From Vitis vinifera (taxonomy: Eukaryota; Streptophyta; Magnoliopsida; Vitales; Vitaceae): a DNA stretch of 64,000 nt. The notes beneath the pieces are model-generated. The model made no database searches, had not been told where the DNA came from, and saw only the letters and a program-made list of their open reading frames with translations. Position numbers and translations under genes: made by a program. The first letter of the stretch is position 1. Every line of letters starts with the position of its first letter. Positions 12,548-23,423 of the stretch are shown one piece after another. The stretch spans positions 17,518,001 through 17,582,000 of the forward strand of contig NC_081819.1 in NCBI RefSeq assembly GCF_030704535.1, given 5' to 3'.

Positions 12548-15500
12548 CGTCGATTGTACAGAGAGAAACAGAAAGAAGTGAGAGCGAGTTGTGAAGAAGA
12601 TCGAAAGGTGCCTCCTCGAGATTTATGAGGGTCCAACACACCCAACAACTCCCAGGTCCGCATCTCAGAATCTGACCGTTAGATCAAAAGAAAGATGCAT
12701 CGGAACCGTTGACCGAAAGTAGGCGATGCAATCCTTTCAATTTTTTAATTCTCAATCAATTAATTCTATTTCCATCCTTTTCAATTTCTTTGGCCTGTCC
12801 GTCCCCACACTTTTCAATCAATAATTTAATCCATACAATGATGACGCCAAATGTTTTTTTTTTTTCTACCCAAATTATATATGCAATGATTTAACATTTT
12901 ACAATTTTCTTTTCTTTTTTTTTTAATAATATCGAAAATACCCAAATAAAATAAGGCTAATGTTGTTTGAATTTTGGAATGTATTGGCTGAAAGAGAGGG
13001 ATTGAAAGGGTGGGTTGTAAGTTGTAATAACTAATAACAGAAATTCCAGGGAAATTATGTTACATACTCGCTCACCTACCCCGTCAAAAAGGCGAAGTCC
13101 CACTTTCATTTATGGGTGACCTCTCACTAATTGCTTTCAAAACAGTCCCTCATGGTCAGCCAAAATTGTTTTCATGCAGCAAATAAAAACAAAATATGAC
13201 ATTGTCACATGGGTATTGCTCTCTCCACAAGAGACGTCAAGACCCATTCATTTTTTTTACTTTTGATAGAATGATTTTTTGTGACATGCTATATTGGATA
13301 AGGAATAAAGTTTTTGACGTTATATAAATATAGATTTTTTTTAATCTTATAAATGCTTTTTAAAGTCATTAGGGCTTTTTTGGGTCCAAAGTAGATACGA
13401 TTGAGAACTAGTTGTTATAAATTTTATCAAAATCGATTTTCGACCTCGATGTGAGGATCGAGTTTATCAAACCTAGGGGTGTTCATCTGTTTGACCCCGT
13501 AATCCTGTGAGACACGTTGTGTCCACATAAGAGGTATTTGTAACATCTCATATCGAATCGCTATATAAATATAAACTCCTTTTAATCTTTTAGGTCTAAA
13601 ACAGACAATGTTAAAAGCTTATATTTTTATTTTTATTTTGGTGCATATTTAGATGGAACCCAAATGGAGTTGGAGGATTGGAAAAAGCAAAGGTGGTGGG
13701 GTGGTGGGTTGGTGGAAGAGAATGAGACGAGAGTTTGTTGTTGGTGGCATGGTCAAGGACTCAAAAGGCCAAGCCTTTGAGTTGAAGATTTGTTCAAAAC
13801 AATTGACTCCAAAAGTTAGCTAAAAAAAATGTTTGGAGGTGTATCGCTTATGTCATTCCAGAATTTCAACCCTCTCTACTCATCCCCCATGTTTTACCCA
13901 ATTAATTAGTTGTTATAGCGGCCGCCCATCTGACGTACATGACTCATTGTCGTTGTCGTTTAATATTAATATGATAATCTATCCACCCCAAAAACACAAC
14001 CTATTTACTTTTTTAATGCCATTTCCCTTGGCTTTTCGTTTTCAACACACACCTCCACCTCAGCATTGCAGACAACTCCAAAACCAGCCTCACCCAAATC
14101 CTCAGATTCCATTCTTCTCCGCCTAATATATACACATGCATAAAAATGAGATGAGTTCTTAAATGTCTGCAGCGGAGTTGGAATCCAGTTAGAATCGGTT
14201 TCACAATACTTTAAATATAAAAAACAATTTTTTATTTTTTATTTTTTATTTTTTATGAAATTTTAAAGATATCTTTAAAAAATTGAAGTATAATTTTTTA
14301 TTAAAAGATACTTGATATATATGAATCTCTCACAATCACTTTTAAAAAACACTTCTTCCAAAAAGTATTTTTAAAATAAAGTCAGACTTCAGACACATTT
14401 CATATGATTTGAAAGCACTTGCCCAGGGTTTGAAAATTTTTTAAGGAATTGCAAAATTATGCCAATTGAAAAGTGTTTCTTTTAAGTCACTTTTTTCTAA
14501 TTTGCATTCAAACGCTAGGACCGTTTGGAAAAGTTTTCTGAAACGGTTTTAAAAAAATAGTTGTTAAGGATTGTTTTCAAAAACAATCCTCAAAAAATAA
14601 TTATTAATAATAGTTGAGAACCCTAGGGAAAAACTATGTGGTAACGAATATGAAATGTCATCTCTAAACAAAGATTGGTTCCACAGGTAAATTTCCCAAA
14701 CATTTGAAAAGGTTCCCATGAACTTTAGAAGCAAAAGAAAAAAAAATAATAAGAGACCAACAGACGGTTCCCTAAGAACACTATGTTTTCAGAATCAAAA
14801 AACGTGAAAAACATGTTTGGAGATCAACTGTTCCCAAAATGTGTTTTTGAGAATTATTTTGAATAGGATCTTTTTTGAAAACATATTTTAATTGTTTTTA
14901 CTAATTTTCTATTTTTTTTGTATTTTTTAAAAAATGATTGAATATAAAATAATATATATAAAAAAAAGTATTTTTAAGAAATATTTGAAAATACAAAAAA
15001 ATTAATTGATGACATTCCAAATTACCAAAACTTTTATTCTATAACTCAATAAAGGACTGTTTTTGAAAACTATTTTTTGAAAACTGGTTTTGAAATTGCT
15101 TTTGGTTACTTCAATCTGGGTATTATAATCTTATTGTTTCACAAAAGCATTGGTCACATCATCCCAAGATTTAAAGGTCGATTTCTCAGTCTATACAAAC
15201 AATCGTCAACCAGCCCCATTATGAGTTCTAGGAAAGATCAACGGCCCCACTAAGAGTTCTAGGAAAGATTTGGGCCATTTGCTTCTGAGTGAGCATCATA
15301 AAACCTACATTTGAGAAAAACAATGATAGATGAGTCTTAGGACAATTAGTTCCAACGTATTTGCCTATGTTAAGCATCTTGAACTTTTTTTTCCCAAAAA
15401 ATATTAAGAAAAAAAATATTAAGGAAAATAATTGTCTTATATTTAGTTATTATATAAAAAATTATTAAAAAAAATCAAATATAATTCAAATTAGTTAAAA

Positions 15501-16047
15501 ATTTATGCATTTTCAAATTATTTAATATGAGTTAAAATAAATTTGAAATAACAAATAAAAATAATTTATTAAGTTTTAATCAATTTTTTATTTTCCTTCA
15601 TCCTTACTTTTCTATTCTATTTTCTTTCCCCTGCATTTTCTCTCAATTTTGAAACCAAACACGGCCTAAAAGGATTTATCAGGCATAAGATTAAGGAAAA
15701 CCTTGAAAGTTTGCAGACTAGTTATAAAGCTTGACCTAGCAGTGAGCATGGCATTTAACAGATTTTCTACAACCCTATGTATCACCAGAAAGAACACATG
15801 TTTCTCATAATTTTTACAGTAGAACAAAATTTTCTCTTATTGGTAATTTTAAAGGGAGGTGTACAAAGACAGCACCAAACAGCATTCAATAATTAGTACA
15901 GGCTATCATGTTCCAGAAAGACGAGAAGAGAAATTATTCAGTACCTGTTGCAGCATATAATTGTGGCATGGGGAGTTGTTGAACAACATCAGGCGCCTTT
16001 GGTTGCTCTTCATCTTCAATTTATATAATGATATAGACAATAAAAGC
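12548..16047. other. Intergenic between transketolase and the RAD51C 3' flank
   Basis: The first 100-200 bp should hold the transketolase promoter and 5' UTR, but no clear TATA box was found. The rest is AT-rich repeat debris. A perfect hairpin, AGGATTGTTTT then C then AAAAACAATCCT, lies near 14567-14590. The stretch about 14800-14960 resembles 33060-33190 elsewhere in the window, so it belongs to a dispersed family. Short open frames at 13833-14126 and 14013-14204 have no support. Confidence 0.5.
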
Positions 16048-16055
16048 ATAATATC

Positions 16056-16686
16056 CATTGTTTTCAGAATCAAACCGGAGATTGAACTGGTGAGATCATA
16101 AATATATATTTTACTATTTTATATATTATTTAAAATTAAAAAATTAATAAATTCTATCTATCAATAAGTTGGTAACCCAAGCCATGAGAAAATGGGTTTC
16201 ATCATGTTCCCAGCCAGTGTGTATCCATAACATCTATCAATAAGCTGGTAACCCAAACCATTATTTGATTTCAAGTTAGGGATTTACCCCAATTAATGAT
16301 GTCCAGCAAATAACAGAACAATCAAAAGGAAAGAATGAAAGAAAGGGGGGCAGGGAGGTTTCCAACGCCGGTGGGAGTTGTCTAGGTGTTGTAGGCTGCG
16401 GCGCGTCGGTGGCGGGTAGAGCGACAGGCCAGCAGCTAGTGCAGGGGGAGGAGGGAGGGTTTGGAGTTGCAGGCTTGTAGTTATATACACTCCAAAACGG
16501 AGTAGTTTTGATGCTATTTTAAAAAAAAAAAAATTCAATTGAATAGGTCAGTTCGTCCGATTCACCTGTTGGACCGTCGGTTCAAGCAGTCCGACCTCGG
16601 TTCAATCCAAATCCGGTCCAATTGACCAGACCAGATCAGAACTGTGACTGGCTGACGGTCGGACCGATCCAGTTTTTAAAACATTG
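16056..16686. mobile_element. Non-autonomous hAT-type element with intact 8-bp target duplication
   Basis: The element starts CATTGTTTTC and its right end, reverse-complemented, reads CAATGTTTTAAAA. Both ends continue into AC/TG-rich sequence with CCGG-type motifs. It is flanked by exact copies of ATAATATC (16048-16055 and 16687-16694), the 8-bp duplication typical of hAT transposons. There is no transposase. The interior is unusual. It has a GC-rich block at about 16350-16480 and an imperfect direct repeat (about 16160-16190 and 16232-16262, sharing TCTATCAATAAG and TGGTAACCCAA). It lies 0.7 kb beyond the RAD51C stop codon. Confidence 0.85.
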
Positions 16687-16694
16687 ATAATATC

Positions 16695-17403
16695 TGAGGA
16701 TGCTTGGCACAATAAACAATGAGACCCATTCCTTATATTAAAAATTAAATTCATAAATTGTTAAAATCATAGAAACTTTTTAAAGGTGCTGTTGAGAGTT
16801 CTGTGGAAATGTAATGGGGACCAAAAAACAAGTTGAGAGCATCATGATAATGGAGCTGGCATAAGGCCCACAGACCATTATTTTTGTCAAGAAAGGGAAG
16901 ATCATTTTCTAAGGCCTGGTGAACTGATATTTAGATATCTAATCAATCACAGGTCTTCTACTCTTGTTCATGACCATCATATTCAGAGATTAATTTACAT
17001 TTAAGATAGAAGGAAAAGAGAACAGATAGACCGACTGAGTAAAAATAAAAAATCCACCAGAACTCTAGGGGTTTGGACAACAGCATGCCTAGTTGAGTAG
17101 CCCAAATGTCATGCAATGGTACCATTAAGGATATTCTCAAAGATTTCAAACAGAAGTGACGATAAAAAATGGGAGACCATCCCATTGATTCTTCACCAAC
17201 AGAAAATACACCAATAAAGATGAAAAAGCTTGGAAGAAACCGGGTAAAACTCATGTTTCAACATTTATCTCAAAACGGCGTAGTTTCAATTTTCAAGGGC
17301 TTGAGCAATATAGGTAGCAAGTGAGAGAGACACATCGTTTTGGTTTGTCCTATCCTCCAAACTAAGACGAAACTTGTCTGAATATTTCTCATCCTATCAA
17401 AAC
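16695..17403. other. RAD51C 3' flank
   Basis: Sequence between the hAT-type element and the RAD51C stop codon. It probably contains the 3' UTR next to the stop. The minus-strand open frame 16958-17254 has no recognisable domain and is taken as chance. A partial AAAACGGCGTAGTTT motif occurs near 17273, resembling the near-palindromes described upstream of RAD51C and near 52.8-53.0 kb. Confidence 0.4.
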
Positions 17404-20400
17404 TTACATTATTTTGATTCTTTTACATTTTGAAGTAGCAGTCCTTATCCCTTTACCAGTCACAGAATATGGCGCTGATGCTGACCGAAGAGAGGGTGAC
17501 TTGTCAATATATGCATATCGTTCATCGCCATTCCAATACAAAATGACCCTGTTTGTGCAGGAGTGTGACCAACTATCACCTGCACATCATGTAAAACTGG
17601 AAACTTAAAAAAGCCACATGACTCATTGACTATGTCATCGAGGACAAAAAAGACAATGAAAATATGGCAGGGAAGAGTCAGTAAAGATGGAAAATTACCT
17701 AGTGCAAGAGTCAACTGGAATGAACCTTCTGTATGCTTAGTGGTCACCTGATTCAATAGAACAACCTGAAGGGAGAGAGGGAAGGGGTGCCAGAAAACAT
17801 TAAAACAAAGGAACTGTGAAATGCAAAATAAATAAATAAAAGAGACCATGAAATTCATCACAGGTAACTAGAAGCTGTTGAACTGAAAATAAATCATAGA
17901 AACTAGTACAGAATTATTCACAAACACAAAGATACCAAGCTAACAGAGATGAAATTTTAAGGGATAAAATGAAAATAGTCAACATACAAGTCATTATTGT
18001 TCAATGGTTTTATCACAACTACAAAACATAATTTCAAGGGGGAACACAATCAATAGATTCTATCACCATTCAATCCCAGAAAAAAGTAACCAAATTACTA
18101 ACACAACCCTTAAGAATCAGAATGTAATACATAAATTTGACATAAAAAAAAATGGCTGCAAACGTGAATAACATAGGTAAAACACTCCACAAACTGGAAC
18201 AAAATTGCCAACCATGCCCAACTTCCATAAACTCTAGCAAGACCAACTGTTTCCAAGAACTTGTTTCAAACAAACCTGCTAACTGGTGTCCATATATCAC
18301 AAATGATTGGATGACAAACCCTTAAGAAAATCAATAGTTACTTTACAGGTCACAATTGCACCAACTTACACCAGCATGGATAAAGTCTGTTTAGAACTCA
18401 CGAGTTTAAAATTCTACAAAAAGATCAAATAGATTCTTACCGCCAAACTGAACTTCTTTGCAAGTTTCATCAATTTTAAGGCCATTCCACTAAGTAGTCG
18501 AGTCCTGAGGGCTAAGTCATCAAAATCTTGGCGGAAGTGGAAAGTAACACTATCGATGATTACAACATTAACCTGTGAGAACATTTGGATAATGAAATAC
18601 TACCACCATAGTCGATATATCTTTTGAAATTTTACAATATATGTAGCAATAACCGAATGAATAAGAGAACCAGCTTTCGTTAATTCAAAAACAAGCCATT
18701 AAAACATGGTATAATGTTTGCAAAGTATTATGTTAAAAGAAGCTTTATTTATTTTGGGACCAGGACCATAGAAAAAGAAAGAATAATAACAAAACCATAG
18801 CTTTCCATGTACAATTTGAGTGTGAAGGTGAGCAAAATGGAGTTGGGCCTACAACCAAGAAAAGTAGTTGGTATTTGTGATGACTGCATTTCAGGTATCC
18901 ATCCACAAGCTGCGGTTTTCACCACCAAGCATAAAAAACAAAAGCAGTTGCTGGCCCATGCATTTAAATTTTCATTGGAGAAAGAAATAAACCAGGCAAA
19001 TATGAACCATTGGCGAAGATGTTAGTTGGTATATAATACAAACCATCAAAATATTATGGTACCTACATCTTTATGCTCTGAGATGAACTTGTCTAAGTAA
19101 TTTATCATGGCAATTTGCTCAGTGTAACTGCAGACGCGGAAATAGAATATGTTTTGTAGGAAATCCTTGGGCTGCGCTTTAACTTGGCAAGATTGAAAAT
19201 CCTTCTGAAGAAAATCACTATTTCCTGACATGTCCTCTATACATGCTTCAGCAATTTGTAAAGAACGCTCCAACATAAAGCTGCCTTCCGTGTCTAAGCA
19301 TCAACAAGCATAATGCTTTAAGCTGATGAGTGTAATGGTAGAACAGTGTCAAAGCATGAGGAGCAGTCATAAGTTATAAACATTACCTATATAAATTGCT
19401 TTTCCACCTAAGCCACCATAATTAACTGGAATTTGAACATTGACTGCGAGTTGAATCCTGTAAATTAAAATATATTTTAATGCTAAAAGAAAACCCAACT
19501 CAATATGGATGAATTACAAACACCATACCCCAGCTGTGTTTTACCGATGCCTGGTACTCCACCTAAAGAAAGTGTACAAATTGAATGAGCTGACAGCAAT
19601 AACATATGATCATTGGTCGACAAGGGAAAAAATGACTAACCAATTTCAGTAACTTCTTTACACTTTATTCCTCCACCCAGGATATCATCTAAATCTACAC
19701 AAGATGTGGTAATGCATTTTAACGACTCCTCCTCATGGAGCATGTCCCAGGCAGTCTGTGCACCTGCATAAAAAGGAAACCAAAAGTCATTATTAGTTTT
19801 AGTAATTGCCAAAACAGTTGGAAAGACATGCAATGATCAGTTATGTATACACTATTTTTCCCCCTTTTTGAGTAATCTTGAGGTAAACAATGATGATTAC
19901 TATTTCTAGTTCCCTTTAGTAAGGCCATATGGCAATCATATTTGTAGGATTATATTCCTTCACAAGGGGCCACTCTTAGTTGGAATGAAAATGTCTTGAG
20001 CTGCTAAGCATCAATAGGATCAAGTCCTCAGAGTGGTCAGTTTGTGAAGTAGCAGCAGGAGGTTAGGACTGTATCCAACACTCCCCTTCCAGGGCCCTGC
20101 TTTAGCTGGACCAGTTAAGACGGCCTATGTTATATTCCTTTTGTACTGAAGGGTGCAGCAATTTTTACCATGAATAATTATTACAACAATGTTTTATGTT
20201 ACACATTTAGGCTTTCTTTAGGATTATCATGAAAAATCTCTTTACTTACTGTAATTAAAAGTAGACAAGATCATATATCAAGGAGAGGGTAAATACCATT
20301 AACAATAGCATGACTTCCATCTGGCTTATCCAGTCTACTACCTTGTGACACAACTCTCAGAATTTCAAGAGCTTCGTTGTCTGAAATTTTTAGGTCTGCT

Positions 20401-22252
20401 CAAGGACAAATCATGTTAGATTACCTCAACCTTTGCAAATTAAAGATGTAAAGAAGTTGAATCACAGAATAAAAACTGCAATTAGATGGAAAATTATTCT
20501 TCTTGCCAAAAGGATTCTTATAATACCACCACTCATAACAACAGAACCACTAATTAAACTGACAACCACAGACTACTTTTAGTGGTTTTGGGGACATCAA
20601 TGATAATCCTAGTGTCCTAACTGGGCATTGTCTAGGACTAAAACCAACTACCAAATCGATATGGTACTTCAGATACCAGTAACCCCGCTCCCCTTCCCCC
20701 ACTAATATATATAGGAATGTATTAAGTAGGAAACTGGGATCCATGCAATTTGAACCCACTAATATATATAGGAATGCAATAAGTAGGAAACCGGGATCTT
20801 TGCAATTTGAATGCCTCCAATTTTATATACTTTGGGACTAAATCAACACTTCATTCTGAGAATGAGATGAGATAATTCTTTAGGAAGCAATAACCAATGA
20901 AAATTCATAGAGTTAGCGTATTTGATAACCAGGACAGGGCTAGCCCTATTATCATGCAGTGCACAATCTAAGATGAAAGCAAACTATGTAATCACATTGT
21001 AAGTGAGAGTAGGAAGTAAAGTGATTACAATCATAGTCTATAATTAATTGATTCCTCAAATATAAAGCCATGTTTGGTTGGATTTCTACAATACCTCTTT
21101 CAAAATTTAATTACTTATTGCAAAAATCCTAAGGTTGAAAAACAGAATTACATGAACTAATGACCCAAAAAACATCCCACTATAAAATTTAACTTCTTTT
21201 TATTCAATTTCCCAGAAATAATATAATTGGCGCCATAGTTGAGAATTTGGAAATTTTTATTCAGCTTCAATTTGGATACACTTTCATTCTTTAAGACGTA
21301 TTTGGTTGCTATGTTTTTACCTTACACTTCTGAAATATGTTAACCTTATTCTTTAAATACAAGGAAGTAGAAAAAAACTACTTCCTATTTGTGTTTTCCG
21401 CTTTTGGAAGTAGAAAATAGGAGTGCAGCCAAATGACATGTTGCCAATTAGGAGCTCAAAAGTTAGATGGAAAATTTCCAGTAAGGCAGTGGAGAGTAAT
21501 CAAAAAAGGAAGTTTGAGGGTTGGCAAAACAATGCATGTGAAAAACCAGAGTTCGCCATGCAATTTTATGAGTATTATTCAGAATAGTTTAGAAATTTAC
21601 AAACAATGAGGGAAGGATATAGAAACCCAATGAGCTCCCATTAAATTCAAGCATTATACCCCATATTTTACACATGCACATCACCATAGCAAGTTAAAAC
21701 TTATTGTTAGTTGGGCTTGGGCTAATCTCAAGTGTACATTGTCTCTCTTCATATTTAGTTGGCTACTGCCAAATGCCACCAATGGTCAACTAACTTTACC
21801 GGGCACATGTGATAATGCGACAAGCTAGTAAAATCACAAACCTAGAATTTTAAAGGTGAGACGGGGGCCAACTTATGGTTCTTAACTTGATGAATGGCCC
21901 CATGGATTGAAACCCATATCCGTGATCATGCTAATTACATAGAAAAGCTCGTAGAAACACTATAAGCTTGTGAATAAAAACCAAAAAAAAAACGAAACTG
22001 GAGAATTTTGCGACTCTGAAGCAAACCAAAATTAGAAGTCATATGGGAATAACATCAAACATTTGGTGGGCTCTCTAATTTCATGCACACAAACAAGCTA
22101 ATAAAATGAGAGATATTGGAGATGGTGAAGGGGATGATACCTTGAGCAAGGGTTGAAGGAGAGAGAGAGGAGAGGGAAGAGAGAGAAGTGTAGCCTGCGG
22201 AGATGAGCTTCCCTCTCTGTGATGCTGAGATCGGAAGTCTTGCCAATTCCAT
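17404..22252 (-). CDS. RAD51C: DNA repair protein RAD51 homolog 3 (RAD51C)
   Basis: RAD51 paralog that works with other paralogs in homologous recombination repair and meiosis in the nucleus. Nine exons join in phase: 22252-22141, 20395-20297, 19763-19641, 19562-19529, 19457-19387, 19293-19067, 18572-18441, 17765-17699, 17579-17404. The product is 346 aa (Arabidopsis and human proteins are slightly longer). A short helical N-terminal domain is followed by the RecA/RAD51 ATPase core, with Walker A GVPGIGKT (113-120) and Walker B VVIIDS (225-230). The end is basic (SKCKRIKIM). An upstream in-frame ATG at 22309 would add 19 residues. The 22252 start was chosen because MELARLPIS leads directly into the family's N-terminal domain. 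Intron 1 is 1.7 kb and holds repeats. The gene looks intact. Confidence 0.95.
20701..20813 (+). repeat. 57-bp tandem duplication in RAD51C intron 1
   Basis: Copies at 20701-20757 and 20758-20813 both begin ACTAATATATATAGGAATG and share the motifs AAGTAGGAAAC and GCAATTTGAA. There are a few substitutions between them. The repeat lies wholly inside the first intron of RAD51C. Confidence 0.88.
21297..21445. mobile_element. Possible small MITE in RAD51C intron 1
   Basis: The left part starts GTATTTGGTTGC and the right part, reverse-complemented, reads TCATTTGGCTGC, a loose inverted pair. A strong hairpin, GGAAGTAG...CTACTTCC, sits near 21363-21387. No clean target duplication was found, so the ends are approximate. 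Confidence 0.35.
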
Positions 22253-22313
22253 TTCTGTCTTTCCCGCTTTTTCTCTCTGGTGAAATAGTCTGTAACTACT
22301 TACTACCACATTT

Positions 22314-22330
22314 CAAAACGCATCGTTTTG
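22314..22330. promoter_or_regulatory. Perfect palindrome upstream of the RAD51C start codon
   Basis: CAAAACGCATCGTTTTG, a 7+7-bp inverted repeat with a 3-bp spacer, lies about 60 bp upstream of the RAD51C ATG, in the promoter or 5' UTR. The same core, AAACG-spacer-CGTTTT, occurs five times at 52801-52969. Function is inferred only from position and recurrence. Confidence 0.5.
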
Positions 22331-23423
22331 TCGTTCCCCTTCTCTAACTTCTATTTTAGTAAGAAAATTTAAGACGGTGTTTGGATTACTCTTTATCTTT
22401 TATTTTTCTAAAAATAAATAATAATAGAAATTCTGAAACAAAGTGAAGTGAGTTATTTTAAAAATAATAATAATATTTTTTTTAAACTATTTAGAAATGA
22501 TGAGTATTAAAATATTTTTATTATTCTAGTTTTAAATTTTACGTAACATTTCTTTCATTTTATATGAGTTAATGTTATTTTTCGCTTTTAAAAAATAAAT
22601 TATATACAATTTTTAAAAAAAACTACTTAAAATTTTGAGATATTAAAAATATTTATTATCTCAAAATTTTAAAATAATTTTAAGCCAACAAGATAAGTTG
22701 ATAATCTCTTTTTAATATAAAATTTTCTATATTTAATATGGAAGTTATTCATATTTTTATTTTAAAAATATATTATTAATATTTTATCATTCATTTGATA
22801 GCAATATTTAGAACCCTAGTAATGATTCTAAAAAATATTTTTAATATTTCTAATACTTGAAAATTTTTATCATTCTACTATAACCGTTTTCTAAAATCAC
22901 TCTCAAACGCACTCTTACTATCTAAACATTTGCATAATATTGAAACATGAATATTTCTATGAAACTCAAGTATCCATCATTATTTGCCTGTCAAATCCTA
23001 CTTGTTACAGAAATTGGGACAAAAAAATATGACTTTTAAGTTCAATGGTAGAGCAGAGCTTGGACCCTGTTTGTGAGCCTTACAGATCGTCAGGTAGGTT
23101 CCTGGTCAGCCATGCTTCTGGGTCACACAACTCCTCTCACCCACGAGGCTCGTCTCCTTTATGCAAACACAAACAATAGGGCAGTACATTGGAAGTCATT
23201 CATCTAAATGACCTTAAAACTACACACGCATACAGGAGATATGAGGTGTGTAGAGCAGTAAAGGTTCTTTTCCAGGAAACAAATGGCTAAAAATTTTGAA
23301 CACGACACTCTTTGTAAGGGTTCTTCACAGCAACTAGAGCTCCAGAAAGTATTGCCATTTCTCAGAGGTCACTCGATTCCGACAAGCCGCTACAGTGAAG
23401 GAGCAGCTGCATGGAGGAACAGG
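22331..23423. other. Intergenic between RAD51C and GCP1
   Basis: Positions 22370-22930 are AT-rich repeat-like sequence ending in a CTCTCAAACGCACTC-type terminus common in small plant MITEs, but no matching left end could be fixed. Positions about 23040-23423 are higher in complexity and probably include the GCP1 3' UTR. No gene is seen. Confidence 0.45.

Noticed and set aside
13833-14126. 97-residue plus-strand open frame
   Set aside because: Low-complexity Pro/His-rich translation in repeat-like DNA, with no family resemblance or splice context.
16293-16538. 81-residue minus-strand open frame
   Set aside because: It lies inside the hAT-type element and is Pro/Leu-rich by composition. It could be captured gene sequence but is not a gene here.
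22253-22309. Upstream ATG at 22309 as the RAD51C start
   Set aside because: It is in frame but adds 19 residues without clear family similarity; kept only as an alternative.
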